Assembly (NCBI GenBank): GCA_900555075.1
Contig: USJO01000012.1
Span: forward strand, 1-35,159
Direction of reading: 5' to 3'
Source: an uncultured Clostridium sp.
Lineage (GTDB): Bacteria; Bacillota; Clostridia; TANB77; CAG-508
DNA length: 35,159 nucleotides
How positions within the stretch are numbered: position 1 is the first letter of the stretch; each line of letters opens with the position of its first letter. A program made the translations under genes and the position numbers. Below are positions 16,518 through 24,176 of the stretch, piece by piece. The notes below the pieces were generated by a model. That model did no database searches. It saw only the letters and a list, made by a program, of their open reading frames with translations, and had not been told where the DNA came from.

Positions 16518-17444
16518 CTACTCTCCCAATAATGTTTTTAATAACTTACACATATTAATAAGATCTTTTTCTTCAACATCTTGATGTACTGGTAAATTTA
16601 AAATTCTTTTTGATACTTTATTTGATATATCATATTTTTCATTTCTTAGTTCTTCAATCATAGTATGATATAAACTCACTACTCCGAATCCCTTTTCATT
16701 TAACTTGTGATATAATTCATTCTTGTCTTTGCTTTTTATTAAAATAGGATAAGTTTGTGGTGTTTGATTTTTATACATATCTATTGGTCTTAAAATCTCT
16801 ATTTCTTTTTCCTTCTTTAATTCTGTTTCTAATATTTGTGCATTTTTCTTTCTTTTCTCTGCTATTTTTCTAATATCATATTCTAACAAATTATAGAAGT
16901 TATTTGTTTCTTTTAATTTTATTATATTATTGTTAATTCTTACCATTCCTCCATCAGAATATGGTAGCATTTTATGCAAAGAATATAATGAAGCATCCGA
17001 ATACATACCGCACTTATTATCTATATAATCAGTATATAATGCATGTGCACAATCTTCAATTATTATAGCATCATTTTTTTTAGCAAATACAACTAAGTTT
17101 TCAATATTTTTATCCACATATCCAAAATAATGCACTAATAATACTACAATTTTTCCTTCTATGCTCTCAATGTTTTTTTTATATTCGTCCAATAATATGT
17201 TTATGTGTTCATCAATTGGATAAAACCTATGCTTAATATTGTTTTCAACAATAGGGTCATAAATTCCACTTCCTTCTCTTGGTGAATATCCTATAAATGC
17301 TGGAACAAGTAAAGTAAAATCTTCATAAATGCTTTTTATATATTTAAGTATTTCTGAAAAACCACTTCTTGCATTTTTATAATAAATTATTTTATTATTA
17401 TATTTATTGATATCTTTTGCTGTTTTTCCTATAATTTCTTGCAT
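16518..17444 (-). CDS. Short DegT/DnrJ/EryC1-type PLP aminotransferase
   Basis: This is a sugar aminotransferase-like protein of 308 residues, shorter than the usual 360-400. It has the PLP-binding Asp in I-I-E-D-C-A-H-A-L (Asp131) and a Lys in S-L-H-K-M-L-P-Y-S-D-G-G (Lys158), where the common form is S-F-H-P-T-K-x-x-T-T-G-E-G-G; two residues before the Lys are missing. V-P-A-F-I-G-Y-S-P-R-E-G-S-G near residues 47-60 is also group-specific. It would transfer an amino group from glutamate to a keto sugar, or serve a related role. It overlaps the GNAT gene by 16 bases and is followed at once by the FemAB-like gene. The predicted substrate is unknown. Confidence 0.8.
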   Translation of the reverse strand: MQEIIGKTAKDINKYNNKIIYYKNARSGFSEILKYIKSIYEDFTLLVPAFIGYSPREGSGIYDPIVENNIKHRFYPIDEHINILLDEYKKNIESIEGKIVVLLVHYFGYVDKNIENLVVFAKKNDAIIIEDCAHALYTDYIDNKCGMYSDASLYSLHKMLPYSDGGMVRINNNIIKLKETNNFYNLLEYDIRKIAEKRKKNAQILETELKKEKEIEILRPIDMYKNQTPQTYPILIKSKDKNELYHKLNEKGFGVVSLYHTMIEELRNEKYDISNKVSKRILNLPVHQDVEEKDLINMCKLLKTLLGE

Positions 17445-17881
17445 AAAGTAATCCTTTCTACTTTAAAATCTTCTTTATTATAGAATTGAACTGCACCTGA
17501 ATTCCTTTCTGTTACTATTAATTCAATTTCTTCTATATTATTTTTTTTAGCAATTTTATAAATTTCATCTATTAATTTTTTTCCTATACCCTGTTTTCTA
17601 TTTTCTTCATTAACAATGAAATAATTTATATGATATCTCTTTTTATTATTAAGATTTCTTTCATAAGCCCATATAAAACCTACCATTTCTTCTTTTTGAA
17701 AAGCTCCTACTATAAAAGCAGAACCATCATTTATATATTCTAACATATTATTATATATTCCCTCAATTCTTTTGTCTGTATTATCTATGTAGTTTGCTTT
17801 TAACACTTGTCCAATATAAGTTTTAAAATCTTTTTCATAAAGCTTTGCTAAATCTTGATCTATCAATTTGATTTCTATCAT
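17429..17881 (-). CDS. GNAT-family N-acetyltransferase
   Basis: This 150-residue single-domain GNAT shows the acetyl-CoA-binding pattern N-R-K-Q-G-I-G-K-K-L-I-D-E-I (motif A) after the strand I-N-Y-F-I-V-N-E, and a late E-R-N-S-G-A-V-Q-F-Y-N-K-E-D-F typical of motif B. The gene lies between the phosphoglycosyltransferase and aminotransferase genes. No LbH-type PglD acetyltransferase is visible in the operon, so this protein is a candidate for acetylating the 4-amino sugar, as GNAT enzymes WecD and PseH do in related pathways. That is inference. The ATG follows AGAGGA at good spacing, so the 47-base overlap with the preceding gene looks real. Confidence 0.85.
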   Translation of the reverse strand: MIEIKLIDQDLAKLYEKDFKTYIGQVLKANYIDNTDKRIEGIYNNMLEYINDGSAFIVGAFQKEEMVGFIWAYERNLNNKKRYHINYFIVNEENRKQGIGKKLIDEIYKIAKKNNIEEIELIVTERNSGAVQFYNKEDFKVERITLCKKL

Positions 17882-18491
17882 TTTTTCCTCTTTCTACATC
17901 CAAATTTGACATAATATGTTCTTCTCCTACTAAAATATTGTCTTTTTTAATAACTTTTTTTATTGTATAAAAAATAATATAAATATCCTCGTTTAATGTA
18001 ATATTATTTATATAATCTTCATCAATTTTAAATCTTTTGCTCCACTCAGTTGTATTTCTTCCATTTATTTGTGCTAGTCCTGTTAATCCCGGTCTTACAT
18101 CATGTCTGTGTCTTTCTTCTCCTGTATAATACGGTAAGTATTCTATAAGTAATGGTCTTGGTCCTACTATTGCCATTTCTCCTTTTAATATATTCCATAA
18201 TTCTGGTAATTCATCTAAACTTGTACTTCTTAAAGTTTTACCAAATTTTGTTAACCTCTCGGCATCTGGTAGTAGGTTACCATTTTGATCTTTTTCATCT
18301 GTCATAGTTCTAAATTTATATAGTGTAAATATTTTTTCATTTTTACCTGGCCTTTTTTGCTTAAAAATTATTGGTTTTCCTAGTTTTATTCTAACTAGTA
18401 AGCCTATTATAAGCATTAATGGACTCAATACTATTAATGCTATTAAACTTAGAATAAAGTCTAACATTCTTTTTATGTATTTTGCATACAT
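17835..18491 (-). CDS. Initiating phosphoglycosyltransferase (PglC/EpsL-type sugar transferase)
   Basis: This is a monotopic membrane enzyme that transfers a sugar phosphate from a UDP-sugar to undecaprenyl phosphate and starts the repeat unit. It has a basic start, the re-entrant hydrophobic helix (about 10-34, with S-P in the middle), K-F-R-T-M (59-63), the catalytic Asp-Glu pair in T-S-L-D-E-L-P (Asp93-Glu94), and the late V-G-P-R-P-L and R-P-G-L-T-G-L-A-Q-I-N-G-R-N. The length (218) is slightly above PglC. The last 30 or so residues, overlapping the GNAT gene, are hydrophilic and not part of the core. The dehydratase and aminotransferase upstream suggest a diamino-trideoxy sugar as the first sugar. 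Confidence 0.93.
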   Translation of the reverse strand: MYAKYIKRMLDFILSLIALIVLSPLMLIIGLLVRIKLGKPIIFKQKRPGKNEKIFTLYKFRTMTDEKDQNGNLLPDAERLTKFGKTLRSTSLDELPELWNILKGEMAIVGPRPLLIEYLPYYTGEERHRHDVRPGLTGLAQINGRNTTEWSKRFKIDEDYINNITLNEDIYIIFYTIKKVIKKDNILVGEEHIMSNLDVERGKNDRNQIDRSRFSKAL

Positions 18492-18493
18492 TG

Positions 18494-18913
18494 CTATTCC
18501 CCTTTGTTTTTCTTTAATATTTCTCTTGCAAATTCACGCAGTTCTCCTAAATGATTGTCTAAAATATTTTTTAATATTTCCAAATCTAATTCTTGGTATT
18601 CGTGTACTGCTACATTTCTAAAGCCTATCATTCCTTGCATTTTTTTTGTCATTTCTTTATCTATTATATTGTTATCTTGTAAAATTGTAAAAGCTCCTTT
18701 TCCGCTTTGTGGTGCTCCTAAATTTCTTACTGAAATTATATGCATAGCAATATCAATTACTGCTTGGCAAGCTCTTTGTAAGTTTAATACAATTATATCT
18801 TGTTTGTTAAAGTCTTTCAGTGTTTCTAATTTTCCATCATATACATTATTTATTCTTTTTATACAGTTTTCAATTATTGTGTATTTGTTAAATATAACAA
18901 GTTCATTTTCCAT
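18494..18913 (-). CDS. hepT: HepT-like HEPN ribonuclease toxin (DUF86)
   Basis: HepT proteins are HEPN-domain RNases paired with the MntA antitoxin. This 139-residue protein is all-helical in appearance and carries R-N-V-A-V-H-E-Y, the R-x4-H-x-Y motif (Arg99, His104, Tyr106). Arg and His form the catalytic pair, and in studied systems MntA inactivates the toxin by adding AMP to this Tyr. An in-frame ATG at 18928 lies on top of the ribosome site GGAGGT, so the ATG at 18913, 7 bases after it, is preferred. It overlaps the mntA-like gene by 11 bases and ends 2 bases before the phosphoglycosyltransferase start. The motif is intact, so it is probably active. A non-toxic role within the operon remains possible. 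Confidence 0.9.
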   Translation of the reverse strand: MENELVIFNKYTIIENCIKRINNVYDGKLETLKDFNKQDIIVLNLQRACQAVIDIAMHIISVRNLGAPQSGKGAFTILQDNNIIDKEMTKKMQGMIGFRNVAVHEYQELDLEILKNILDNHLGELREFAREILKKNKGE

Positions 18914-19313
18914 ATAATGTACCTCCATTTTTTATTTTATCTATTATAGGTTTTCTATCTTCACTAAATAATAGATAATTACTGTACATTTTTAATTTGT
19001 ACATTTCAAACTCATACTTGTTTTGGCAATATAATGTTTTACCAGATAGAAGTATTTCATATTTAAAATCCTCATTTATGGTATCTAAGTTTATTAAATG
19101 AACATCTATGCCTATTACATCTTCTATTTTGTTCTTTATTTCTAACATTTTTTTAGAACATAATTCTTCTTTGGTTTTTATAGCAATATCTATATCGCTT
19201 ATATCTTTTTGTTTTCCCCTTGCATAACTTCCAAAAAGAATAATAGCTTCTATTGTTGTTATTTCTTGCATTATTGTGTTCTTAACCTTTTCTATTATCT
19301 CGCTACTTTTCAC
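18903..19313 (-). CDS. mntA: MntA-like minimal nucleotidyltransferase antitoxin
   Basis: This is a minimal nucleotidyltransferase of the MntA family with G-S-Y-A-R-G-K-Q-K-D-I-S-D-I-D: the G-S-x10-D-x-D motif with Ser29, Asp40 and Asp42. In characterised HepT/MntA pairs it AMPylates the toxin on Tyr and so blocks its RNase activity. The start is taken as GTG at 19313, 4 bases after GGGAGG (19318-19323). A TTG at 19325 in the same frame has no ribosome site and would include the site in coding sequence. The predicted length is 136. Antitoxin before toxin with an 11-base overlap is the common order. It lies 23 bases downstream of the aminotransferase gene, so it is carried inside the polysaccharide operon. 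Confidence 0.9.
   Translation of the reverse strand: MKSSEIIEKVKNTIMQEITTIEAIILFGSYARGKQKDISDIDIAIKTKEELCSKKMLEIKNKIEDVIGIDVHLINLDTINEDFKYEILLSGKTLYCQNKYEFEMYKLKMYSNYLLFSEDRKPIIDKIKNGGTLYGK
18921..18926 (-). promoter_or_regulatory. Ribosome binding site deciding the hepT start
   Basis: GGAGGT on the minus strand lies 7 bases before ATG 18913 and inside the last codons of the mntA-like gene. It excludes the ATG at 18928 as the main start. Confidence 0.7.
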
Positions 19314-19317
19314 TTTT

Positions 19318-19323
19318 CCTCCC
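19318..19323 (-). promoter_or_regulatory. Ribosome binding site deciding the mntA start
   Basis: GGGAGG on the minus strand lies 4 bases before GTG 19313. It argues for a GTG start over the TTG at 19325, whose codon precedes the site. Confidence 0.55.
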
Positions 19324-19336
19324 AAAAATTCATAAA

Positions 19337-20464
19337 TTATATAAATAAGTTTTTTATTGTTTTAATTACTCTTTCCTGCTCCTCTTCTGTCATTTTTGTA
19401 TCACTTGGCAAGCATACTCCTCTTTCAAATATGTCTTGTGAATTACTTCCTTGTTCTGCTGTTGTTATAAAATCACAGTTTGCAAATACCGGTTGCAAAT
19501 GCATTGGTTTCCATATTGGTCTTGATTCTATGTTTTCTTTTTCTAAAGCTACTATTATATCTAGTGGTTTTATTTTTGAATTTTCATCTAATAAAATTGC
19601 AGATAACCAATGATTTGGCTTTGTATTTTTTAAGTATGGTTGCATTTTTATTTCAGGTATATCCTTAAATGATTTTTGGTATGTTTCATAAATTTTTGTT
19701 TTCTTTGCTATTCTTTTATCTAATACTTTTAATTGTCCTCTTCCTATTCCTGCGCAAATATTGCTCATTCTATAATTGTAACCTATTTCTTTATGTTCAT
19801 AATGTCTCTCTGGCTCTCTGCTTTGTGTTGACCAAAACCTTACTTTTTTTATCTTTTCTGCATTATTTGATACTAGCATTCCACCACCACTTGTTGTTAT
19901 TATTTTGTTTCCATTAAATGAATATATTCCAAATTCTCCAAATGTTCCTGTTTGCTTATCATTTAATGTTGCTCCTAAGCTTTCTGCTGCATCTTCTACT
20001 AATGGGGTGTTGTGTTCTTTGCAAATTTCTAGTATTTCATCTAATTTTGCTGGTGTTCCATATAAGTTTACTACTAATACTGCTTTTGGATTTGGATATT
20101 TTTCAAATGCTTGTTCTAAAGCCTTTGGATCCATATTCCAAGTTTCATATTCACTATCTATAAATACTGGTGTTGCATCTTGATATATTATTGGATTTGC
20201 TGTTGCTGAAAACGTTAAACTTTGGCAAAAGACTATATCTCCTCTTTTTACATCTAGTGCTTTTAATGCCATATGAATTGCCGCTGTTCCTGCTGATAAT
20301 GCTGTGGCATTTTCGACTTTTACATATTTTACAATTTCTTCTTCAAATTTATCCACGTTTTCACCAAGTGGTGCTATCCAGTTTGTATCAAATGCTTCTT
20401 TTATATATTCTTTTTCAAATCCTTCATCAGACATGTGTGGTGAAGCTAAAAGTATTCTTTCCAT
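19337..20464 (-). CDS. PglE/EpsN-type PLP sugar aminotransferase
   Basis: This 375-residue protein matches the DegT family branch that makes UDP-4-amino-4,6-dideoxy-GlcNAc from the 4-keto product of the dehydratase. The opening contains S-P-H-M-S and A-F-D-T-N-W-I-A-P-L-G-E-N-V, typical of PglE and EpsN. The PLP site is seen in V-E-D-A-A-E-S-L-G-A (Asp158), with the Schiff-base Lys in S-F-N-G-N-K-I-I-T-T-S-G-G-G (Lys187). It uses glutamate as donor and acts in the cytoplasm. It directly follows the dehydratase gene with a 10-base gap, which matches the pathway order. Full length and intact. Confidence 0.92.
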   Translation of the reverse strand: MERILLASPHMSDEGFEKEYIKEAFDTNWIAPLGENVDKFEEEIVKYVKVENATALSAGTAAIHMALKALDVKRGDIVFCQSLTFSATANPIIYQDATPVFIDSEYETWNMDPKALEQAFEKYPNPKAVLVVNLYGTPAKLDEILEICKEHNTPLVEDAAESLGATLNDKQTGTFGEFGIYSFNGNKIITTSGGGMLVSNNAEKIKKVRFWSTQSREPERHYEHKEIGYNYRMSNICAGIGRGQLKVLDKRIAKKTKIYETYQKSFKDIPEIKMQPYLKNTKPNHWLSAILLDENSKIKPLDIIVALEKENIESRPIWKPMHLQPVFANCDFITTAEQGSNSQDIFERGVCLPSDTKMTEEEQERVIKTIKNLFI

Positions 20465-20474
20465 AATTTCCTCC

Positions 20475-22439
20475 TTAACCTATTTCCTGTGGTTTTCCTA
20501 CTGTTCCTACAGTAGTTAAAATCTTCTTTGCTATATTTTTTCCTTCAATCTCTTCCCTTGAATTTTTTATTTCAAAATTTACCTCATCTGGGGTATGATA
20601 TGTAGGCACCACTTCTTTTATTGTTTGTTCCATTATGTTTAATGGCGTATCTTCATTTTTTATTGTTTCTCTTAATTTGCTTAGTTTTTGTTCTAGTTCT
20701 TCATATGTTATGTCTGAAAGTTCTCCTATAAATATTTTATTATGTGCTGTTTTCTTTAAGCCTTCTTCTGCCATTAATAACTCTTCATATAACTTTTCTC
20801 CAGGTCTTAATCCTGTTATCTTTATTGGTATATCTACGTTTGGTTCTAGTCCTGATAGTTTTATTAGACTTACTGCTAAATCATATATTTTTACTGGTTC
20901 TCCCATATCAAGTACAAATATTTCTCCACCTTTTGCAAAGGTCATTGCTTGAAGTACTAGACCTACAGCTTCTGGTATGGTCATAAAAAATCTTGTTATT
21001 TCTCTATGTGTAACTGTTACAGGTCCTCCGGTTGCTATTTGCTTTTTGAATAATGGCACTACTGAACCATTGCTTCCTAGTACATTTCCAAATCTTACTG
21101 CTGCATATTCTGTATTGCTTACTTTGTTTTTAGCTTGTACAATCATTTCACATAATCTTTTTGTTGCTCCCATTATATTAGTTGGATTAACTGCTTTATC
21201 TGTTGAAATTAATATCATTCTTTTTGCTTGATACTTGTCCGCACAGTTTGCAACATTAAAAGTTCCAAATACGTTGTTTTTTATTGCTTCAAATGGGCTT
21301 ATTTGCATTAGTGGAACATGTTTGTGTGCTGCTGCGTGAAATACTAAATATGGTCTATAATCTTTAAAAATTTTATTTAGTCTTTCTTTGTCTCTAACAC
21401 TTCCAACTACTGGAATTATTTCCATTTTTTCATCATAATGGTTTTGTCTTAATTCCATTTCTATATTATATAAGTTGTTTTCATATATATCTAATATTAC
21501 AAGCCTTTTTGGATTATATTTTACTATTTGTCTACAAAGTTCAGAACCTATTGAGCCTCCACCACCAGTTATTAATATTGTTTTATTTTTTATTAGTTCT
21601 TCTATTGAATCATTATTTAATAATATTGGCTCTCTTCCTAAAATATCATCTATTTCAACATCTCTTAAATTTTGCATTAGATTTTTGTTTCTTATTATAT
21701 CTGCTGTCCCTGGTAATACTCTTAATTTTGCTCCTGTTTCTTGGCATATATTTAAAATTTCTTTTTTATCTTTTGCTGATATATTTGCTATTGAGAAGAA
21801 AATGGTTTCAACATTGTTTTTCTTACAAATTTCTTTTATCTGATGTCTATCTCCTAGAATTTTTGCTCCTGAAATTGTGTATCCAATTTTATTTTGATTA
21901 TCGTCTACCAAACCTATTAAGTGATATGTCCCTCTAATTGATGAGGTTTTTAAAGCTTTTATTATATCTCTTGCAGCTTCTCCTGCTCCTATAATTAATA
22001 AGTTTTTTTGTTCGTTTTTATTTGTTTCTCCTCTTACTGTTGTTAGCATAAATCTTATAATAACTCTATATGAAACTATTCCTACAGCAATAAGTACATT
22101 AGCTAGTATGATTTGTTTGTATCCTACAACTGGAAGGTTAAATATATAACTTGCTAGAAATACAATTAATCCTGAAAATGCTGACAATAATATGTATTTT
22201 AGGTAATCTTTTCCATCTTCATATCTTGTGATATTTCTGTATATGCCAAACAAATTAAATACAATTTCATATATCACAGCTGATGCTATAATAGCATTTG
22301 AAATTAATGTGTTATACTTTATAGAAAATACTACACTATTGTTTGTTAATAAAAATGCACTTGTTAAGTATGCTAAACATATTATTATTATATCAGTTAC
22401 GAATAGTACTACTACTCTATATTTTCTTAAGGATTTCAT
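20475..22439 (-). CDS. Membrane-anchored UDP-GlcNAc 4,6-dehydratase (PglF/EpsC/CapD-like)
   Basis: This 654-residue protein begins with about four membrane helices (residues 8-132). A first Rossmann-like domain follows (L-L-I-I-G-A-G-E-A-A, 147-156), then the SDR catalytic domain, with the NAD-binding G-G-G-G-S-I-G-S-E (292-300), H-A-A-A-H-K-H-V-P-L (368-377), T-D-K (413-415) and M-G-A-T-K-R (423-428). In this family Met replaces the usual SDR Tyr in the last motif. It converts UDP-GlcNAc to the 4-keto-6-deoxy sugar, the first step to bacillosamine-type sugars, used next by the aminotransferase. Family length is normal. It is the second gene of the operon, after the LCP gene with a 25-base gap. 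Confidence 0.93.
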   Translation of the reverse strand: MKSLRKYRVVVLFVTDIIIICLAYLTSAFLLTNNSVVFSIKYNTLISNAIIASAVIYEIVFNLFGIYRNITRYEDGKDYLKYILLSAFSGLIVFLASYIFNLPVVGYKQIILANVLIAVGIVSYRVIIRFMLTTVRGETNKNEQKNLLIIGAGEAARDIIKALKTSSIRGTYHLIGLVDDNQNKIGYTISGAKILGDRHQIKEICKKNNVETIFFSIANISAKDKKEILNICQETGAKLRVLPGTADIIRNKNLMQNLRDVEIDDILGREPILLNNDSIEELIKNKTILITGGGGSIGSELCRQIVKYNPKRLVILDIYENNLYNIEMELRQNHYDEKMEIIPVVGSVRDKERLNKIFKDYRPYLVFHAAAHKHVPLMQISPFEAIKNNVFGTFNVANCADKYQAKRMILISTDKAVNPTNIMGATKRLCEMIVQAKNKVSNTEYAAVRFGNVLGSNGSVVPLFKKQIATGGPVTVTHREITRFFMTIPEAVGLVLQAMTFAKGGEIFVLDMGEPVKIYDLAVSLIKLSGLEPNVDIPIKITGLRPGEKLYEELLMAEEGLKKTAHNKIFIGELSDITYEELEQKLSKLRETIKNEDTPLNIMEQTIKEVVPTYHTPDEVNFEIKNSREEIEGKNIAKKILTTVGTVGKPQEIG

Positions 22440-22464
22440 GTTTAAAACTTTCCTCTCTCTTATT

Positions 22465-23421
22465 TTATCTATATCCTGTCTTGTTTATTATATTGTTGCT
22501 TATTTCTTGTACCGTTTCTGTTGGTACATATTCTGTTTTTCCAAATAAAGTTTTGTGCAATTCTGCTACATTTTTTGCTAAATTTACTGGTGGTCCATAC
22601 CATACTCCTCCTAGAGTTATTCCTCTTGTTTCATATGGCCAACCTTGGCTTTCTACTATTGAATATGAGTAAATTTTAGGTATTAATGCAAGTATCTCTG
22701 TTGCACTGATATTTGTATATATTTCTGGTAATAGTTGATTAGCTAATTTATTTAGTTCTGTTATGCTCATTGTTTTTGCTTTTTCAAACACAGCCATTAC
22801 TACTGTCCTCATTCTCTCTGTCCTTTTGTAGTCATTATCAATTTTTCTTATTCTTCCATATGCTAATGCTTGTTCTCCATCTAATAAATATGTACCACCT
22901 GAAGATATTCTAGGTATTGATTTTGCTTCAGCATCTGTTACTGTTAAAGTTACTCCTCCTATTGCATTTATAATATCTTTTGTTGCTGTAAAGTTTACTG
23001 TTACAAATTCTGTTATGTCTAAATCTAAATTTGTATTTAATGTACTCATTGAAAGAGCTGGTCCTCCATATGCATATGCATGATTTACCTTGTCTAAGCC
23101 TCTTCCTGGTATGTTTAAATATGTATCTCTATATACTGATACTATTTTTATTTCTTTAGTATCGTGATTTATACTTGCAATCATTATACAATCACTTCTA
23201 CTTCCTTCATAAGTATCATCTCTTGTATCTATTCCAAATAGTGCTATGTTTCTATATCCACTTAAGTTTTCTTCTACTCCTGTGTTCACTTCTATTTCTT
23301 CTTTTGATATTTCAACATAGTTTATTTTATTTAATTTATTAACTACAAAAACTGCTACACTTCCTATTATTAGTAGCAAAATAATAAGTATTATGAACAA
23401 TACTTTGAAAAACTTTTTCAT
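22465..23421 (-). CDS. LytR-CpsA-Psr (LCP) family glycopolymer transferase
   Basis: This is a single-pass membrane protein (helix at about 5-27) with the LCP domain outside. Family motifs are L-F-G-I-D-T-R (61-67), S-R-S-D (74-77), V-Y-R-D-T (96-100), K-V-N-H-A-Y-A-Y-G-G (111-120) and the late Y-G-R-I-R-K with R-T-E-R-M-R. LCP proteins transfer undecaprenyl-linked polymers to peptidoglycan, so it is the best candidate for attaching this glycan to the wall. The length (318) is normal. It is the first gene of the operon, with GAGGAG before the ATG and a near-consensus promoter about 42 bases upstream. Being first, it would be the most strongly transcribed gene. Confidence 0.92.
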   Translation of the reverse strand: MKKFFKVLFIILIILLLIIGSVAVFVVNKLNKINYVEISKEEIEVNTGVEENLSGYRNIALFGIDTRDDTYEGSRSDCIMIASINHDTKEIKIVSVYRDTYLNIPGRGLDKVNHAYAYGGPALSMSTLNTNLDLDITEFVTVNFTATKDIINAIGGVTLTVTDAEAKSIPRISSGGTYLLDGEQALAYGRIRKIDNDYKRTERMRTVVMAVFEKAKTMSITELNKLANQLLPEIYTNISATEILALIPKIYSYSIVESQGWPYETRGITLGGVWYGPPVNLAKNVAELHKTLFGKTEYVPTETVQEISNNIINKTGYR

Positions 23422-23462
23422 ATTCTCTCCTCAACATTTTTTAACAAATTATTTACAAATAC

Positions 23463-23491
23463 ATTATATATCTATGCAAGAATAATGTCAA
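23463..23491 (-). promoter_or_regulatory. Near-perfect sigma-A promoter of the polysaccharide operon
   Basis: On the minus strand TTGACA (23491 to 23486) and TATAAT (23468 to 23463) are separated by exactly 17 bases. Both hexamers match consensus. Transcription would start near 23456, about 35 bases before the LCP gene. It is the strongest promoter match found in front of the operon. No operator or hairpin is obvious in the short leader. Confidence 0.85.
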
Positions 23492-23521
23492 TATTTTTTT
23501 CTGAATTGCATTTTTTACCTT

Positions 23522-24028
23522 TTACTTTCGCAAAAGTATTAACCTGTCTACCAAAATACAATTTGCAAAGGCTGTTACCATTGCCCTTAAAGTAGCATAT
23601 TCTCTTACATCTTTTTCTATAAATGTTGGTTTTGTTTCTAATTCTGGCTTGAAGGTTCTTTTTATGGCATTTTCTAATTCTTCACAGAACATATTGTATC
23701 CCTCTTCAACTGTAACAATTTTTTTCATAGTTACTATTGAATCTCCTATTTCTGATATACTCATTAGTCTTTTTAATATGCATATAACAAACAGGTATGA
23801 AAGATGTTGGCGATTATATTTTTTCTTTATTGGTGGTTCTAAAATATTTTGTTTTACGTAGTTGTTTATCATACTTGATGTTATTATTGGGTTCTCTTTA
23901 TCTTTTGTAAATACTGATAAATTTTTTTGTAAAAAATATGTTACTTGATCTATATACAACTCTATTTCTGGCAATTCATTCCAACGTGGGCAATGATAAT
24001 TTAATAAATCTTCTACTTCTATTTTCAT
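23522..24028 (-). CDS. DUF1836 domain protein, likely a DNA-binding regulator
   Basis: This 168-residue soluble protein matches DUF1836: I-T-S-S-M-I-N-N-Y-V-K, then I-K-K-K-Y-N-R-Q-H-L-S-Y-L-F-V-I, which looks like the winged-helix recognition segment of MerR-like regulators. The middle and C-terminal helices have no enzymatic motif. The family is usually annotated as unknown, with a suspected regulatory role. It lies between the acyl-CoA synthetase, which is divergent with back-to-back promoters, and the polysaccharide operon. No clear terminator separates its end from that operon's promoter 31 bases further on, so some read-through is possible. Either neighbour could be its target. Confidence 0.8.
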   Translation of the reverse strand: MKIEVEDLLNYHCPRWNELPEIELYIDQVTYFLQKNLSVFTKDKENPIITSSMINNYVKQNILEPPIKKKYNRQHLSYLFVICILKRLMSISEIGDSIVTMKKIVTVEEGYNMFCEELENAIKRTFKPELETKPTFIEKDVREYATLRAMVTAFANCILVDRLILLRK

Positions 24029-24059
24029 TTTTCTCTTCTCCTTTTTAAATCTAGAATAT

Positions 24060-24088
24060 ATAATATCATATTATTTTATAAGGGTCAA
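24060..24088 (-). promoter_or_regulatory. Sigma-A-like promoter of the DUF1836 gene
   Basis: On the minus strand TTGACC (24088 to 24083) and TATTAT (24065 to 24060) are 17 bases apart, ending about 30 bases upstream of the ATG. GGAGAAGA precedes the start codon. Confidence 0.7.
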
Positions 24089-24096
24089 TTAATATC

Positions 24097-24125
24097 TTGA
24101 CTTGTTTTTAAATATAATGTATAAT
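24097..24125 (+). promoter_or_regulatory. Sigma-A-like promoter of the acyl-CoA synthetase gene
   Basis: TTGACT (24097-24102) and TATAAT (24120-24125) are 17 bases apart. Its -35 box lies only 8 bases from the -35 box of the divergent DUF1836 promoter. Transcription would begin near 24132, about 45 bases before the start codon. Confidence 0.8.
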
Positions 24126-24164
24126 GGTTTTCAATACTAGATTAAATAGTTTTATAAATTTGAA

Positions 24165-24170
24165 AGAAGG
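24165..24170 (+). promoter_or_regulatory. Ribosome binding site deciding the acyl-CoA synthetase start
   Basis: AGAAGG lies 6 bases before ATG 24177 and touches the TTG at 24171, so the ATG is the likely start. Confidence 0.6.
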
Positions 24171-24176
24171 TTGCTA

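Noticed and set aside
21475..21937. Long open frames opposite the dehydratase gene
   Set aside because: They lack ribosome sites, are rich in Leu/Phe/Ser from the reversed AT-rich codons, and overlap a fully supported gene.
2310..24028. Insertion sequence or integrase remnants around the glycan operon and the MntA/HepT pair
   Set aside because: I found no transposase motif, terminal inverted repeats or attachment-site duplication.
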